Below, in pieces: positions 37,101-46,063 of a stretch of 64,000 bases of DNA. The translations under genes were made by a program, and so were the position numbers. The notes below the pieces were generated by a model. The model was not told the origin of the DNA and did no database searches. It saw only the letters and a list, made by a program, of their open reading frames with translations. Every line of letters starts with the position of its first letter. Position 1 is the first letter of the stretch. This DNA comes from Pseudomonas sp. GM21 (GTDB lineage Bacteria > Pseudomonadota > Gammaproteobacteria > Pseudomonadales > Pseudomonadaceae): contig NZ_AKJS01000070.1 in NCBI RefSeq assembly GCF_000282215.1, forward strand, positions 94,544-158,543. The letters run 5' to 3'.

Positions 37101-39206
37101 GATTTGCTCGATCGTTGTGTCGATCTGTCGGTCAATCTTCAAACGCTGCAGGCTGTCGGCAAGCAGCGGCGGTGGTGGTGCATTGTCGATGTACATCCGG
37201 CGCAGCGCATCGTCGTCGGTGCCGCTGGCGATGCGCACTCGCTCAAGTGCTGCATCGCTGAAACCATCCACGTCATGGCCGAGGCGGCGCATCAATGTCG
37301 GGCCTTCCCAGTCCTGCGGGGTTTCGCCTTCATGGGTCCAGGCACCCAGGCCATTGGTCTTCAATTCGGGTAAATAGGCATTGGCGCGCTGAGGATGCTT
37401 GATGCGGTAGCGACCCTGCTCTACCTGGTGTTGCACGGCGTAGTGTTTGCCCTCCAGTGGCAACACACTTTGCCCCTTGTGCGAATGCAGGCCGCGATCA
37501 TCAGGTTGTGAACCGTCCGGCAACGTGAGTCCGGGCTGTTCGTAGGGTGTGAGATCGGGATGCCATAGCCGGGACTGACCGTTGGGCAACCTCACCGGTT
37601 TCATGCCTTCGATCAAGGGCGAAAGCCTCAGGCGCGCGAATTTGCCAAGCTCCGCACCTGCCGCAATAGCCGCCAGTTGAATGATGTTCGTCACCACCTC
37701 GACCATGTGTTCGGCGGCTTCGGTCCATAACCCTTCGGCCATGTCGACGATGGATTCGACCACGTCACTGGTGATCTGGTAGGCGGTGTAGACCATCATC
37801 AACTCACCCAGGAAGGGCACGAACGGGGTGATGACAATCAGCGCGACGTTGAAGATGTCCGAAACGATTTTCTTGAAGTTGTCCCACCAGGCCCAGCGGG
37901 CATTGCTGTCGGCATCGGCGGTGGACACGGCGATGTGTCTGGCGTCGTTGAGAATCTTGTTCAGTTTCTGCTGATAGAGATGCGTCCACAGACCGCCGTT
38001 GATCAACTCGGTACGAAAATGCAGTCGGGGGTGAGACACCGGTTCCTCGCGCCATGGCGGTCGCTGATCCAGTGGCTCTTTTTTGTGCCAGCGCACCTCG
38101 GTCAGGTTCTGCTGGAGTTCGGCGAAAAACAGCCCGCGTTGCTGATGAGGGACGAACTGACTGAAGTATTGGCGGTAGGTCATGCCGCTAGATCTGATCA
38201 GCTTGTTTTCCCGCAGTTGGCGCGTCAGTTCGTTGAGAAAGTCGGGAAGCGAGGGGTACGACTTCAGAGGATGTTCGGGGTCCTGCGGGACATAGGCAAT
38301 CACCTGTTCGGTCTGCCATGTCCGATCCAGATCGGGGGCGATCAGGACGATGCCGGTCAGCGCCGTGTCCAGCATCGACAGTTCGTGAAAGCGCAGGTGC
38401 TTGCCTTTGAGTTTGAGGTTGCGTTCGCCCTCAAGCATCGCCAGCACGACGTCACGGGTGTAAGGCCCGATGTCGCCGGTCACCACTGCCAGCTGCGCCG
38501 CCGCTACGAATGCTGCTTTCTGACTTCTGACGACTTTTTTCTTCAAGAGCGTTTTGGCAACGGCATCGTCGGGCAACAACATGCTTTGCAGATATTGGTT
38601 GTATCGGGCGCCGATATCCAGTTCGCGACACAACGTCTGGAACTGAGCGATGGACATCTTGCGTTTGATCGGTTTGATGTCGAACAGCCCACGTTCATCG
38701 GGTTGGCTGATGAAATCCGAATCGGCTTCGCAGGTTTCAGAGCGTGCAAAGTTGTGCAGCGCGGCGTCCAGCAGAGAAACTGTTCGGGTGACTACACCTT
38801 TTGAAATATCGATGGCATACCAGGGCTGTTGCTTGGGTAAATAAAGATGCAGGAATGTTGTTTTGACGTCGTCCTCGACACCATAGTGTTGCTTGAGTGC
38901 GGCACTCAATAAGGGTTCGGCAAATTCATAAACATTCTGCAACTTGTTGAACAGCTGGTCGATGCTGTTGTGTTCGGTCCACAGTTTCAGATTGGCATCT
39001 TGTAACTGGCTGTGATCGTGCTGTGAGGCGGTTGTTATCCAAGTCGCGGGGCTTATTCGCGCGGAACTTAGTTCCCTGGCTCTTTTTAGTGATGAGCTTT
39101 TGAACACGAGAGGGATGCGGCTCTTGATAAACACGTAGTGACGGCCATTGTCGCCAAGTGTGTCCGGCTCTTGATCTGCGGTTATACGTCCTTGTAAGTC
39201 AGACAT
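34122..39206 (-). CDS. Giant LRR protein with NEL-type E3 ubiquitin ligase domain and toxin-like N-terminus
   Basis: The 1694-residue protein has no Sec signal. Its N-terminal ~1000 residues resemble Pseudomonas dermonecrotic-toxin-domain proteins, with a long hydrophobic stretch (about 440-520; VALIVITPFVPFLGELMMVY) and a HPQRANAYLPEL module. Leucine-rich repeats follow (about 1165-1310; LEQLSARDCRLAHLPAGIDK, LRTLRLTDNHITL). The C-terminal NEL domain keeps the catalytic Cys in C1458-A-D1460 (SAPTTCADAGAQL), the CxD motif of IpaH/SspH ligases. Those modify host proteins with ubiquitin after injection. The delivery route here is unknown, and no secretion genes are adjacent. Confidence 0.85.
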   Translation of the reverse strand: MSDLQGRITADQEPDTLGDNGRHYVFIKSRIPLVFKSSSLKRARELSSARISPATWITTASQHDHSQLQDANLKLWTEHNSIDQLFNKLQNVYEFAEPLLSAALKQHYGVEDDVKTTFLHLYLPKQQPWYAIDISKGVVTRTVSLLDAALHNFARSETCEADSDFISQPDERGLFDIKPIKRKMSIAQFQTLCRELDIGARYNQYLQSMLLPDDAVAKTLLKKKVVRSQKAAFVAAAQLAVVTGDIGPYTRDVVLAMLEGERNLKLKGKHLRFHELSMLDTALTGIVLIAPDLDRTWQTEQVIAYVPQDPEHPLKSYPSLPDFLNELTRQLRENKLIRSSGMTYRQYFSQFVPHQQRGLFFAELQQNLTEVRWHKKEPLDQRPPWREEPVSHPRLHFRTELINGGLWTHLYQQKLNKILNDARHIAVSTADADSNARWAWWDNFKKIVSDIFNVALIVITPFVPFLGELMMVYTAYQITSDVVESIVDMAEGLWTEAAEHMVEVVTNIIQLAAIAAGAELGKFARLRLSPLIEGMKPVRLPNGQSRLWHPDLTPYEQPGLTLPDGSQPDDRGLHSHKGQSVLPLEGKHYAVQHQVEQGRYRIKHPQRANAYLPELKTNGLGAWTHEGETPQDWEGPTLMRRLGHDVDGFSDAALERVRIASGTDDDALRRMYIDNAPPPPLLADSLQRLKIDRQIDTTIEQIRAGQPLEPNAYWFESLVTYLDGWPAEKALKVYQNTDLTGPFHQYGNGQATDEQTLATSLTPVMSGQLAQSVVDFLSEAELEALLGPQVAKGDRVQALRNRLGDEAGEIRTDIFTYLYQAGQTSDDPRIGVLRQTVPELTARTAETLLTGARGAELERLSKEQRPPLRLKTLAREAAFEARLSHAYEGFYADAQWGADTERLVLNTLRLHSDTFAELRIEVREGAFDGLLRCSVGADDATTVRLLIREESGQYEVRDGANNKLHEAEDFMESVLHAMPTNRRQALGYRPGQGLFFKQWIMAKTEMPSVRRTLLAEPPNVPVLPPETITLLRGPLFSKPAATLEDRVSNLYPNLNKREVETFARSLNAKEEPFEVMSALENELKRLRQTLDRWMPLSYSDPFEGVSNPEFTDYMQNGGSFIADRLLQCFERRSIVFGERSASLEGGYALDLSAELKVINLDQWWDKLPDIQHLLDQVTTLTLDRATFNPRAGSLLEDFPQLEQLSARDCRLAHLPAGIDKMHFLRTLRLTDNHITLTPDAVEILRNLTRMETLRLDENPELGLLPNVERMPNLMLLSLSNTGVTRWPDGLFEKRRPRGFFLDLMENPLTELPTVVPGSEDARIVARTRLFAKQLSDVNRVAFEEYRKSVGLSRGHIYLRAAEHAINAWPMSDDSRWWTKVVAGLGTFKEEAWHDLMSEPGSKDFFALIEKLKQSADYRAGGALREQLSGRVWRMIEAMDLDAELRTELFEMTSAPTTCADAGAQLFNNMGIKVLTTEAYALSTSAAILESRLVTLAKGAARLARVDDIAGADVRSRTGNPDEVEVYLAYETGLAYRLGLPWQSNTMLYEPTAGVSARTLDTAFDTVISMEVGDGLVNEMIEQPFWEKYLREAYPDAYSRNARIYRGKPELLDQLRDAQRTWVHSARWPEVRRAPLRRQLQDLADQLPVPHSVVLTGAEMTDAVYERLLNEIGYDEKALSRRLTREALQKADPSK

Positions 39207-39372
39207 TGTTCTAATAAACCTTGAGCGCTGATAGGAGCTTCCAGCCTACCTTTCATCGCTCAAAGTTAAAGTTTGAATAACTGCTGTTAAGTCAGAGTTC
39301 GTCCTTGAAAAAACATTGAAATTATCAATATCGAAAATAATTATGTACCACCTATGCACACGACCGGTTCTG

Positions 39373-42300
39373 CTAACGCCGCACCACTTCAATCGGCAAG
39401 CAACCGGTGTTTCCGGTGGGTTGCAGGTACGGCGTCAGGATCGGCGCCATGCCCTTGAGCACTTGCACCGGCAGCGCTGAAGTGAACGTGAACATTTCGG
39501 CGGAGCGACCCGGCACGAAGGCGGTGAGGGTGCCGAAATGGTGATCGCCGATGAAGAACACGAACGTCGCCGTACGATTGAGGGATTTCGAGCTGATGAC
39601 CCGTCCACCGGAACCGATGGCTGAAATGCGGTTGTCGCCGGTGCCGGTCTTGCCGCCCATGGCCAGCGGCTTGCCATCGGGGAGGGTGAAGCTGCCTGAA
39701 ACACGTCTCGCCGTACCTGCATCCACCACTTGCGACAAGGCTTCGCGCATGGCCGTGGCGACTTCGGATGGCATCACCCGCTTGCCCACTTCCGGATCAT
39801 TGATCAACTTGGTTTCGTACGGTGTGTCCGCCGCGAAATGCAGCGTGTCGATGCGCAGTGTCGGCATGCGCACGCCATCGTTGAGAATGGTGCCGATCAA
39901 CTCGCCTAGCGCCGCCGGACGGTCGCCGGAGCTGCCGAGAGCGGTGGCCAGCGACGGCACCAGGTGATCAAACGGGTAGCCGACTTGCTGCCAGCGCTGG
40001 TGAATGTCGAGGAACGCTTCGATCTCGAGCATTGTGCGAATGCGGCTGTCACGGGCGCCCTTGTGACGGCTTTTGAACAGCCAGCTATAGACTTCCTGGC
40101 GTTCGAAATGGCTGGCCTTGACGATCTGGCTCCACTTGGCGTCAGGGTTATTCAACAGGTAGCCCATCAGCCACAGGTCCAGTGGGTGAACCTTGGCGAT
40201 GAAGCCCTGATCCGGCAGGTCGTAGGCACCGGGGCTGTAGTTTTCGTACAACCGTTTAAGGCGTTCGTCGGTGAGTTTTTCGTTAGGTTTTCCGGTGGGC
40301 TTGGGGCCTTTGAGATGCGAACGCACAAAGGTATTGAAGCTTTCCTGACTGGCCTGCGGCAGCAAATAACGGTGAATTGCCGCCAAGCGAATCGGCGTCG
40401 GGCGCGTGCTGTCGAGGAAGGTGTCGAGCCGCGCCTGAGTGTCCTTGTTTTTGTACTTTTTCCAGAACTTCAGCAGGAACGAGGTGCCTTCGCGATCGGC
40501 GAAATTGGCCAGGTATTCCTGACGTCGAGGGTCGCGGTCGTCCTTGAGCAGTTCGGCGCTGCTGTTGGGGCCGGAATACGTGGTGTAACGCACAAGGTCG
40601 CGCATCAACCGAACGAACGGCAGGTTGATGGATTCGCGCAGGGCATCGCGCAAGGTCGGTATGCGAGCGTTGTCTTCCTTGCGAAAGTTATGAAACACGT
40701 GCAACCCGCCACCGGTGAAAAACGCTTCGCCGGGGCTGGCCGAGTATTTGCGATCCAGGGCTGCGGCGAGCATGGCCGGCAGGTTGTGGTCTTTGTTCTC
40801 GATCAGGTAATCGACGGCCCAGCGGCTCAGGCGGTCCTGGTCAGGGACGTCGAGTTTTTTCAGTTCAGGGACTGTCATCCCGGCATATTTATCGTGCAAT
40901 TCGGCGATGATTTGCAGGTAGGTGGTGAGCACGCGCATTTTTGCCGTGGAACCCAATTCCAGCTTGCTGCCTTCGTTGATGTCGAACGGCTGGTCGGTGC
41001 TGTCAGTCTGAATCCGCACGCGCGCGCCATCCGGTGTCAGTTCAAACAGGGTGAAGCTGTAGCGCACCTGGGTGGTGCTGGTGGGGGTGAGCAGGCGTTC
41101 GCCCATCAAACCGATCTGCGTGGCAAACTCCGGATCGGCCAGATGCTTGAGGTACTCGGTGGCCTTGGATTGCAGGTCGCCTTGCAGGGTGCTGGTGGCG
41201 GACAGATCGAGGCGATCAAGGTCGTATAGCGGACGATTGAGCAACCCGCCCAGGCGGCTGCGCGCCACGCTGATGCCTTTGTTGGTTTCGATCGGTTGAA
41301 TGGTTGGCTGGGTCTGCCAGTCGCGATAAGCGACGGTGCTGGCCAGCGCTGCCGCCGCGAATGGCGCATCGATCACGTTGTTCTGTGCCAGCAGCCGAAT
41401 GTGGCTGTCGGTGAGGTCCGCCAGTTCATCACGGCCCTTGGTCAGGTAATGAGAAGGGCGGCGCTGCGCAATCATCAACGAGAGCATTTCACGCAGGGCC
41501 AAGCCCTTCGCGGCCATGGTCTTTGGATCCGTGGCGGTGCTGGCCAGTGTTTCGTTGGCCTTGTTGAAGTCGGCGCCGTACCAGACGCGCAACCCCTCTG
41601 CCATGCCATGCACTTCACCGTGGCCCGGCACGGCTGACAGCGGCACGCTGTTGAGGTAGTCGCGAACCACATTTTGCCGCGCCTCAAGGGTTTGCGGACC
41701 GGCCTGATACGCACGCACGGTGGCGGAAATCATCTGCCGGATTTTTTCCGCACCCGAGACAGTCAGGCCATCGGGCGAATGCCGGTACTTTTCAAGCTGA
41801 GTCGCCAGGGTACTGCCGCCCGCCGACTGGCCCGGCAGGTGAATCATTTTAGCCACCTGAGACCATGCGGCCATGCCGAAGCGCGGCCAGTCCACGGCGG
41901 GGTTCGCCAAGGGTTGTTTGGGGTCGAGCAGAAAGCGGTTCTCGATGAACAACAGGCTGTTGACCACCACCGGTGGAATCGATTCGAAGCTCGAATACAG
42001 CTGTTGTGGATATTTGAACTGGTACAGCGGTAATGCGCGGCAATCAGTGATCGACAGGCCAGCCTGGATTTTCTCCGAGTAAGGTACGAAAAGACCTTTG
42101 GCGCTGTAGTCCATCAGTTTTTCGGAGAAGCGGGTTTGGGCTGAAATTACATAGTCGCGCTTGAGTAACCGCGGCAGGAACTCGTTCAGTGAGCTGTAGC
42201 CCAGTCGCAAATCGAAAGGCCCGGCGCCAGGGTAACGAATGGCGTCGCTGGGACCCGGTTCCAGGGTGTAATTCAGAGACGCGGCGAACTTGCTGACTTC

Positions 42301-42516
42301 CCGCGCCTGAAACTTCGAGGTGCGCATTTCCTTGGCAGCAGCCAGTCCCACAACGATCACGATGATGAGCAACAGCAACCAAAACGCCTTCCAGCCGTGT
42401 TTGACACGGCTGCTACGTGGTTTTTCAGGTGATGGCGCTTCATCCACAGGTTCAGTCGGGACCACAGTTTTACTCGTATCGGTTTGCCACAAAGCGCCCA
42501 TAGTCGATTGATCCAT
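39373..42516 (-). CDS. Atypical bifunctional penicillin-binding protein (GT51 transglycosylase plus transpeptidase)
   Basis: The 1047 residues have a single N-terminal membrane anchor (about 42-62) and a GT51 domain with the catalytic-type Glu at E192 (SLLFIENRFLLDP) and SAGGSTLATQLEKY. The penicillin-binding domain has S523-T-A-K526 and K956-T-G (MGGKTGTGDNR), and a likely SxN (RESINLP) lies between. It polymerises and cross-links peptidoglycan in the periplasm. The sequence is diverged from standard PBP1a/1b (LDPKQPLANPAVDW replaces the usual ExxxFYxHxGVD), so I give no symbol. It is monocistronic. Confidence 0.85.
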   Translation of the reverse strand: MDQSTMGALWQTDTSKTVVPTEPVDEAPSPEKPRSSRVKHGWKAFWLLLLIIVIVVGLAAAKEMRTSKFQAREVSKFAASLNYTLEPGPSDAIRYPGAGPFDLRLGYSSLNEFLPRLLKRDYVISAQTRFSEKLMDYSAKGLFVPYSEKIQAGLSITDCRALPLYQFKYPQQLYSSFESIPPVVVNSLLFIENRFLLDPKQPLANPAVDWPRFGMAAWSQVAKMIHLPGQSAGGSTLATQLEKYRHSPDGLTVSGAEKIRQMISATVRAYQAGPQTLEARQNVVRDYLNSVPLSAVPGHGEVHGMAEGLRVWYGADFNKANETLASTATDPKTMAAKGLALREMLSLMIAQRRPSHYLTKGRDELADLTDSHIRLLAQNNVIDAPFAAAALASTVAYRDWQTQPTIQPIETNKGISVARSRLGGLLNRPLYDLDRLDLSATSTLQGDLQSKATEYLKHLADPEFATQIGLMGERLLTPTSTTQVRYSFTLFELTPDGARVRIQTDSTDQPFDINEGSKLELGSTAKMRVLTTYLQIIAELHDKYAGMTVPELKKLDVPDQDRLSRWAVDYLIENKDHNLPAMLAAALDRKYSASPGEAFFTGGGLHVFHNFRKEDNARIPTLRDALRESINLPFVRLMRDLVRYTTYSGPNSSAELLKDDRDPRRQEYLANFADREGTSFLLKFWKKYKNKDTQARLDTFLDSTRPTPIRLAAIHRYLLPQASQESFNTFVRSHLKGPKPTGKPNEKLTDERLKRLYENYSPGAYDLPDQGFIAKVHPLDLWLMGYLLNNPDAKWSQIVKASHFERQEVYSWLFKSRHKGARDSRIRTMLEIEAFLDIHQRWQQVGYPFDHLVPSLATALGSSGDRPAALGELIGTILNDGVRMPTLRIDTLHFAADTPYETKLINDPEVGKRVMPSEVATAMREALSQVVDAGTARRVSGSFTLPDGKPLAMGGKTGTGDNRISAIGSGGRVISSKSLNRTATFVFFIGDHHFGTLTAFVPGRSAEMFTFTSALPVQVLKGMAPILTPYLQPTGNTGCLPIEVVRR

Positions 42517-43132
42517 TTACGCAGATTTATCGGACTTGAGTGAAGCTTAGTCGGTGGTTGGCGATGGTGAAAAAATTGTGGGCATGGTTGTCGCCTATTT
42601 TTTCTGCCCCACACAAATCCTTGTAGCAGCTGCCGAAGGCTGCGTCCGGCTGCGAAGCAGTCGCCAATCCTGCAATCCCGATTTTTCCGGCAGGCCGCGG
42701 TGTCTGTTTTACGACTGCTTCGCAGCCGGACGCAGCCTTCGGCAGCTGCTACGGGGGAGGGAGGTGTGGTCGGTTAAGAAGCTTGATCTAGAGCTGTCTA
42801 GCGGTAAATAAGGTCCCTGCAAGTGCATGACGGTGCACCAATGCTGTGCAATACTCGGCGCCGTTTTCTGTAACGGGTGAAATCACTTTCAGCCAGTTAA
42901 AGTCTCTCCGTAAATCGCGCTTTTGCCCAGAGTTGTGGCTGCAATTTGTTATTTATAGAGTGAAAACGCCTGCTCAATGCTTTTTATACTGCACGACCCG
43001 CTGATCCTGGAGGTTTTGTCCTACAGGACGGTCCTGCTCACGAAGTGGACCGGTATCAGGCAAGCAATGGCTTATCGGTCAGCGCTTCGACACTCGGTGG
43101 TCATATCCAATAACAAGACGAGGATGTCCCCT
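42517..43132. other. Long intergenic region between the PBP gene and the amino-acid permease
   Basis: These 616 bases contain no supported gene. They hold a perfect 41-bp inverted repeat (42623-42752) and, closer to the permease, a GTCCTACAGGAC palindrome (43018-43029). The permease promoter and leader should lie within 42800-43130. Confidence 0.5.
42623..42752. repeat. Perfect 41-bp inverted repeat, GTAGCAGCTGCCGAAGGCTG family
   Basis: The arm at 42623-42663 is the exact reverse complement of 42712-42752, with a 48-base spacer. Its sequence family (CTGCGAAGCAGTCG, CTGCGTCCGGCTGCG) is distinct from the TGTGGGAGCGAG REP doublets. Confidence 0.9.
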
Positions 43133-44554
43133 ATGCCAGTCGGCAATCACCTGCCCCACGGCGAGACCGCTCAAGGCGGCCCGCTGAAACGCGAACTCGG
43201 CGAACGGCATATTCGCTTGATGGCACTCGGCGCCTGTATCGGCGTCGGTCTGTTTCTCGGATCGGCCAAGGCCATCGAAATGGCCGGCCCAGCCATCATG
43301 CTGTCGTACATCATCGGCGGTCTGGCGATCCTGGTGATCATGCGTGCCCTCGGCGAGATGGCCGTGCACAACCCGGTCGCCGGCTCTTTCAGCCGTTACG
43401 CTCAAGACTACCTCGGCCCCTTGGCGGGCTTTCTGACCGGCTGGAACTATTGGTTCTTGTGGCTGGTGACTTGCGTCGCGGAAATCACGGCGGTGGCGGT
43501 GTACATGGGCGTCTGGTTCCCCGACGTACCGCGTTGGATCTGGGCGCTGTCGGCGTTGATCAGCATGGGCACCATCAACCTGATCAACGTGAAAGCCTTC
43601 GGTGAATTCGAATTCTGGTTCGCCCTGATCAAGATCATCACCATCGTAGCGATGGTCATTGGTGGTATCGGCGTAATCGCGTTCGGCTTCGGTAACGACG
43701 GTGTAGCATTGGGGATTTCCAATCTATGGACCCACGGCGGCTTCATGCCCAACGGCGTGCAAGGCGTGTTGATGTCCCTGCAAATGGTCATGTTCGCCTA
43801 CCTCGGTGTCGAGATGATCGGCCTGACTGCCGGCGAAGCCAAGAACCCGCAGAAGACCATCCCGGATGCCATCGGCTCGGTGTTCTGGCGGATTCTGCTG
43901 TTCTACGTCGGCGCGCTGTTCGTGATCCTGTCGATCTACCCATGGAACGAAATCGGCACCCAGGGCAGTCCGTTTGTGATGACCTTTGAGCGTCTGGGCA
44001 TCAAGACTGCTGCCGGTATCATCAACTTCGTGGTGATCACGGCCGCGCTGTCGTCCTGCAACGGCGGCATCTTCAGTACCGGGCGCATGCTCTACAGCCT
44101 GGCGCAGAATGGTCAGGCCCCAGCCGGTTTCGCCAAGACGTCGAGCAACGGCGTACCGCGTCGTGCTTTGCTGCTGTCGATGGGGGCGCTGCTGCTGGGC
44201 GTGTTGCTCAACTATCTGGTGCCGGAGAAGGTTTTCGTCTGGGTCACCGCGATTGCCACCTTCGGCGCAATCTGGACCTGGGTGATGATCCTGCTGGCCC
44301 AGCTCAAATTCCGCCAGGGCTTGAGCGCCAGCGAGCGTGCCGGCCTCAAATACAAGATGTGGCTGTACCCGGTCAGTTCGTACCTGGCGCTGGCGTTCCT
44401 GGTGTTGGTGGTTGGCCTGATGGCGTACTTTCCGGACACTCGCGTGGCGTTGTACGTGGGACCGGCATTCCTGGTGCTGCTGACAGTGTTGTTTTATGTG
44501 TTCAAGCTGCAACCGAACACTGTGTCGCACGGTGCGGTGCGTTCGACTACGTAA
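43133..44554 (+). CDS. Amino-acid permease, APC superfamily (ProY/GabP-like)
   Basis: I place the start at the ATG 43133, nine bases after GAGG, giving 473 residues from MPVGNHLPHGETAQGGPLKR. An ATG at 43124 abuts the GAGG, and the longer frame start at 42977 adds non-conserved sequence. Twelve membrane helices are predicted. The family signature is seen in LMALGACIGVGLFLGSA, LGEMAVHNPVAGSFSRYA and FAYLGVEMIGLTAGEAKNP. It is a proton-coupled inner-membrane importer. Proline, histidine or GABA are possible substrates and cannot be told apart here. Confidence 0.9.
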   Translation: MPVGNHLPHGETAQGGPLKRELGERHIRLMALGACIGVGLFLGSAKAIEMAGPAIMLSYIIGGLAILVIMRALGEMAVHNPVAGSFSRYAQDYLGPLAGFLTGWNYWFLWLVTCVAEITAVAVYMGVWFPDVPRWIWALSALISMGTINLINVKAFGEFEFWFALIKIITIVAMVIGGIGVIAFGFGNDGVALGISNLWTHGGFMPNGVQGVLMSLQMVMFAYLGVEMIGLTAGEAKNPQKTIPDAIGSVFWRILLFYVGALFVILSIYPWNEIGTQGSPFVMTFERLGIKTAAGIINFVVITAALSSCNGGIFSTGRMLYSLAQNGQAPAGFAKTSSNGVPRRALLLSMGALLLGVLLNYLVPEKVFVWVTAIATFGAIWTWVMILLAQLKFRQGLSASERAGLKYKMWLYPVSSYLALAFLVLVVGLMAYFPDTRVALYVGPAFLVLLTVLFYVFKLQPNTVSHGAVRSTT

Positions 44555-44573
44555 GGTGCAGGGTTTGAAATGC

Positions 44574-44606
44574 AAAAAGCCCCGGTCGAGATGACCGGGG
44601 CTTTTT
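44574..44606. terminator. Bidirectional terminator between the permease and opgC
   Basis: AAAAAGCCCCGGTC-GAGAT-GACCGGGGCTTTTT is a perfect stem with A- and T-runs between two converging genes. Confidence 0.93.
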
Positions 44607-44610
44607 GGTT

Positions 44611-45735
44611 TCAGGCGACAGCGATGTGCGGTGAGCGATTCAAGCGTTTATTGAACTCCAGCCAGACCGCCAACAACCCCATCAACCCGGCCCCCACCAG
44701 TGCGGTGAAGAGTTGCATGGCAAACGCATCGTCGGTCAAGGCGTTGACCATGTCCGCCAACGGCGCCAGCAACACACCGAGGCAGAACACTTCCAGCGAA
44801 AAACGACCCATGCGCGAGCATTGCCGGGCCATCCAGTTTTGCGTCCAGTCGGTGTTCGGCAACAGTTTCGCCGTAACGTACGCCAGGGCCAGAAAGTGCA
44901 GCAATCGCACCGGCGACAGGTCGGTTTTGCTTATCGGGTAGAGCAGGTTGTTCAGCAGGGTCGGCATCAGCGCGTCATGAATGCCTGGCCAGCGCCAGGA
45001 GACGGTAATCACCCCGGCCGCCACCACGTAAATCGCCGCACAGACAAACAACGGCTGGCGCAGCAGTGGACGAGCCTCTGTCACCCGTGGCCTTTGCCAG
45101 TGAATTGCAGCGGCGCCGCCGAGTACAAACAGCAGTTGCCAGGTGATGGGGTTGAAGTACCACACGCCGTCTTTGATCGCGGCCAGGTTCCAGCCAAACG
45201 ACGGCGCCAGCAAGTAAACGCTCAATGACACCGCTACTACCGCCCAGGTCTTGCGCACCAGCATTGGCAGCACCAGCGGCAACCCGGCCAGCAGCACGAT
45301 ATACAGCGGCAACGGATCCATCAGGTTCGGTTTGAAGCGCAACAATAATTCATCCGTCAACGCTTGCTGCGGGTTGGTGATGAAGTGATGCATGCCCATT
45401 TCTTCGACCAGATCGCGGGTTTCCACATGGCTGTTGGCAAAGAACACGATGCCCATCAGCATCGCCAGCAGGAAAATATGCACCACATACAGCACCCAGA
45501 CGCGGCGCAGGATTTTTACGCAGGTTCTCAGATAACCATCGCGCGCTAAGGCCTTGCCATAGACCAGGACCGCCGCGTAGCCCGCCAGAAATACAAAGAC
45601 CTCTGCTGCATCGCTGAAGCCGAAATTGCGCAGGGTGATTTGACCCAGGGGGTTTTGGGGCACGTGATCCCAGAAAATGAAGATCAGTGCCAGACCACGG
45701 AAAAAATCGATTCGGTGGTCGCGTTCAGTCGTCAT
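44611..45735 (-). CDS. opgC: OpgC (MdoC) family succinyltransferase-like membrane protein
   Basis: OpgC proteins add succinyl groups to osmoregulated periplasmic glucans. The ATG at 45735 gives 374 residues starting MTTERDHRIDFFRGLALIFI. A GTG at 45783 would add 16 Pro/Thr-rich residues and lacks a ribosome site. About ten membrane helices are predicted. The OpgC motifs IFWDHVP, FGFSDAAEVFVFLAGYAAVL and GMGRF-type tail (RMGRFSLEVFCLGVLLAPLA) are present. opgD lies 26 kb away. The opgGH pair is not in the window. Confidence 0.9.
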   Translation of the reverse strand: MTTERDHRIDFFRGLALIFIFWDHVPQNPLGQITLRNFGFSDAAEVFVFLAGYAAVLVYGKALARDGYLRTCVKILRRVWVLYVVHIFLLAMLMGIVFFANSHVETRDLVEEMGMHHFITNPQQALTDELLLRFKPNLMDPLPLYIVLLAGLPLVLPMLVRKTWAVVAVSLSVYLLAPSFGWNLAAIKDGVWYFNPITWQLLFVLGGAAAIHWQRPRVTEARPLLRQPLFVCAAIYVVAAGVITVSWRWPGIHDALMPTLLNNLLYPISKTDLSPVRLLHFLALAYVTAKLLPNTDWTQNWMARQCSRMGRFSLEVFCLGVLLAPLADMVNALTDDAFAMQLFTALVGAGLMGLLAVWLEFNKRLNRSPHIAVA

Positions 45736-46063
45736 GGCAGCGGGCTCTTGAACGGTGTTTGTAGGAGGAGCGGGCGGCGTCACAAAAGATTGCGCGGCGC
45801 ACGCGGCGGCGCAGGTTGCAGGGATTCACCAGCAATTGCAAAAGGGGGAGGTTGCGGGATATTTCTACGCATCGCCGAAGGTCAACCGCTTGCCTGAAAG
45901 CCCGGCAGCTTTACGATTTCTTACTGCGTCGGAATCGTAAACGAGCAAGTCAAAATGACCGTTGGTCTGGAATGGTGCGCTACCTGTCAGCTCTGACAGT
46001 AGACGCGTGCCTTGCGCTGACTTTAGGTTGACACCTGAAAGAGCGGCTGGCCAAGGAACGGAC
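45736..46063. other. Intergenic region between opgC and gtrA
   Basis: These 328 bases carry no supported gene. A CTGTCAG-CT-CTGACAG inverted repeat (45984-45999) sits 64 bases before the gtrA start and could be an operator. Confidence 0.45.

Noticed and set aside
39964..41229. 421-residue plus-strand frame
   Set aside because: It is antisense to the penicillin-binding protein gene, whose catalytic motifs are intact.
45755..45940. 61-residue plus-strand frame between opgC and gtrA
   Set aside because: It has no ribosome site and overlaps the opgC 5' region, and nothing in its sequence is protein-like.
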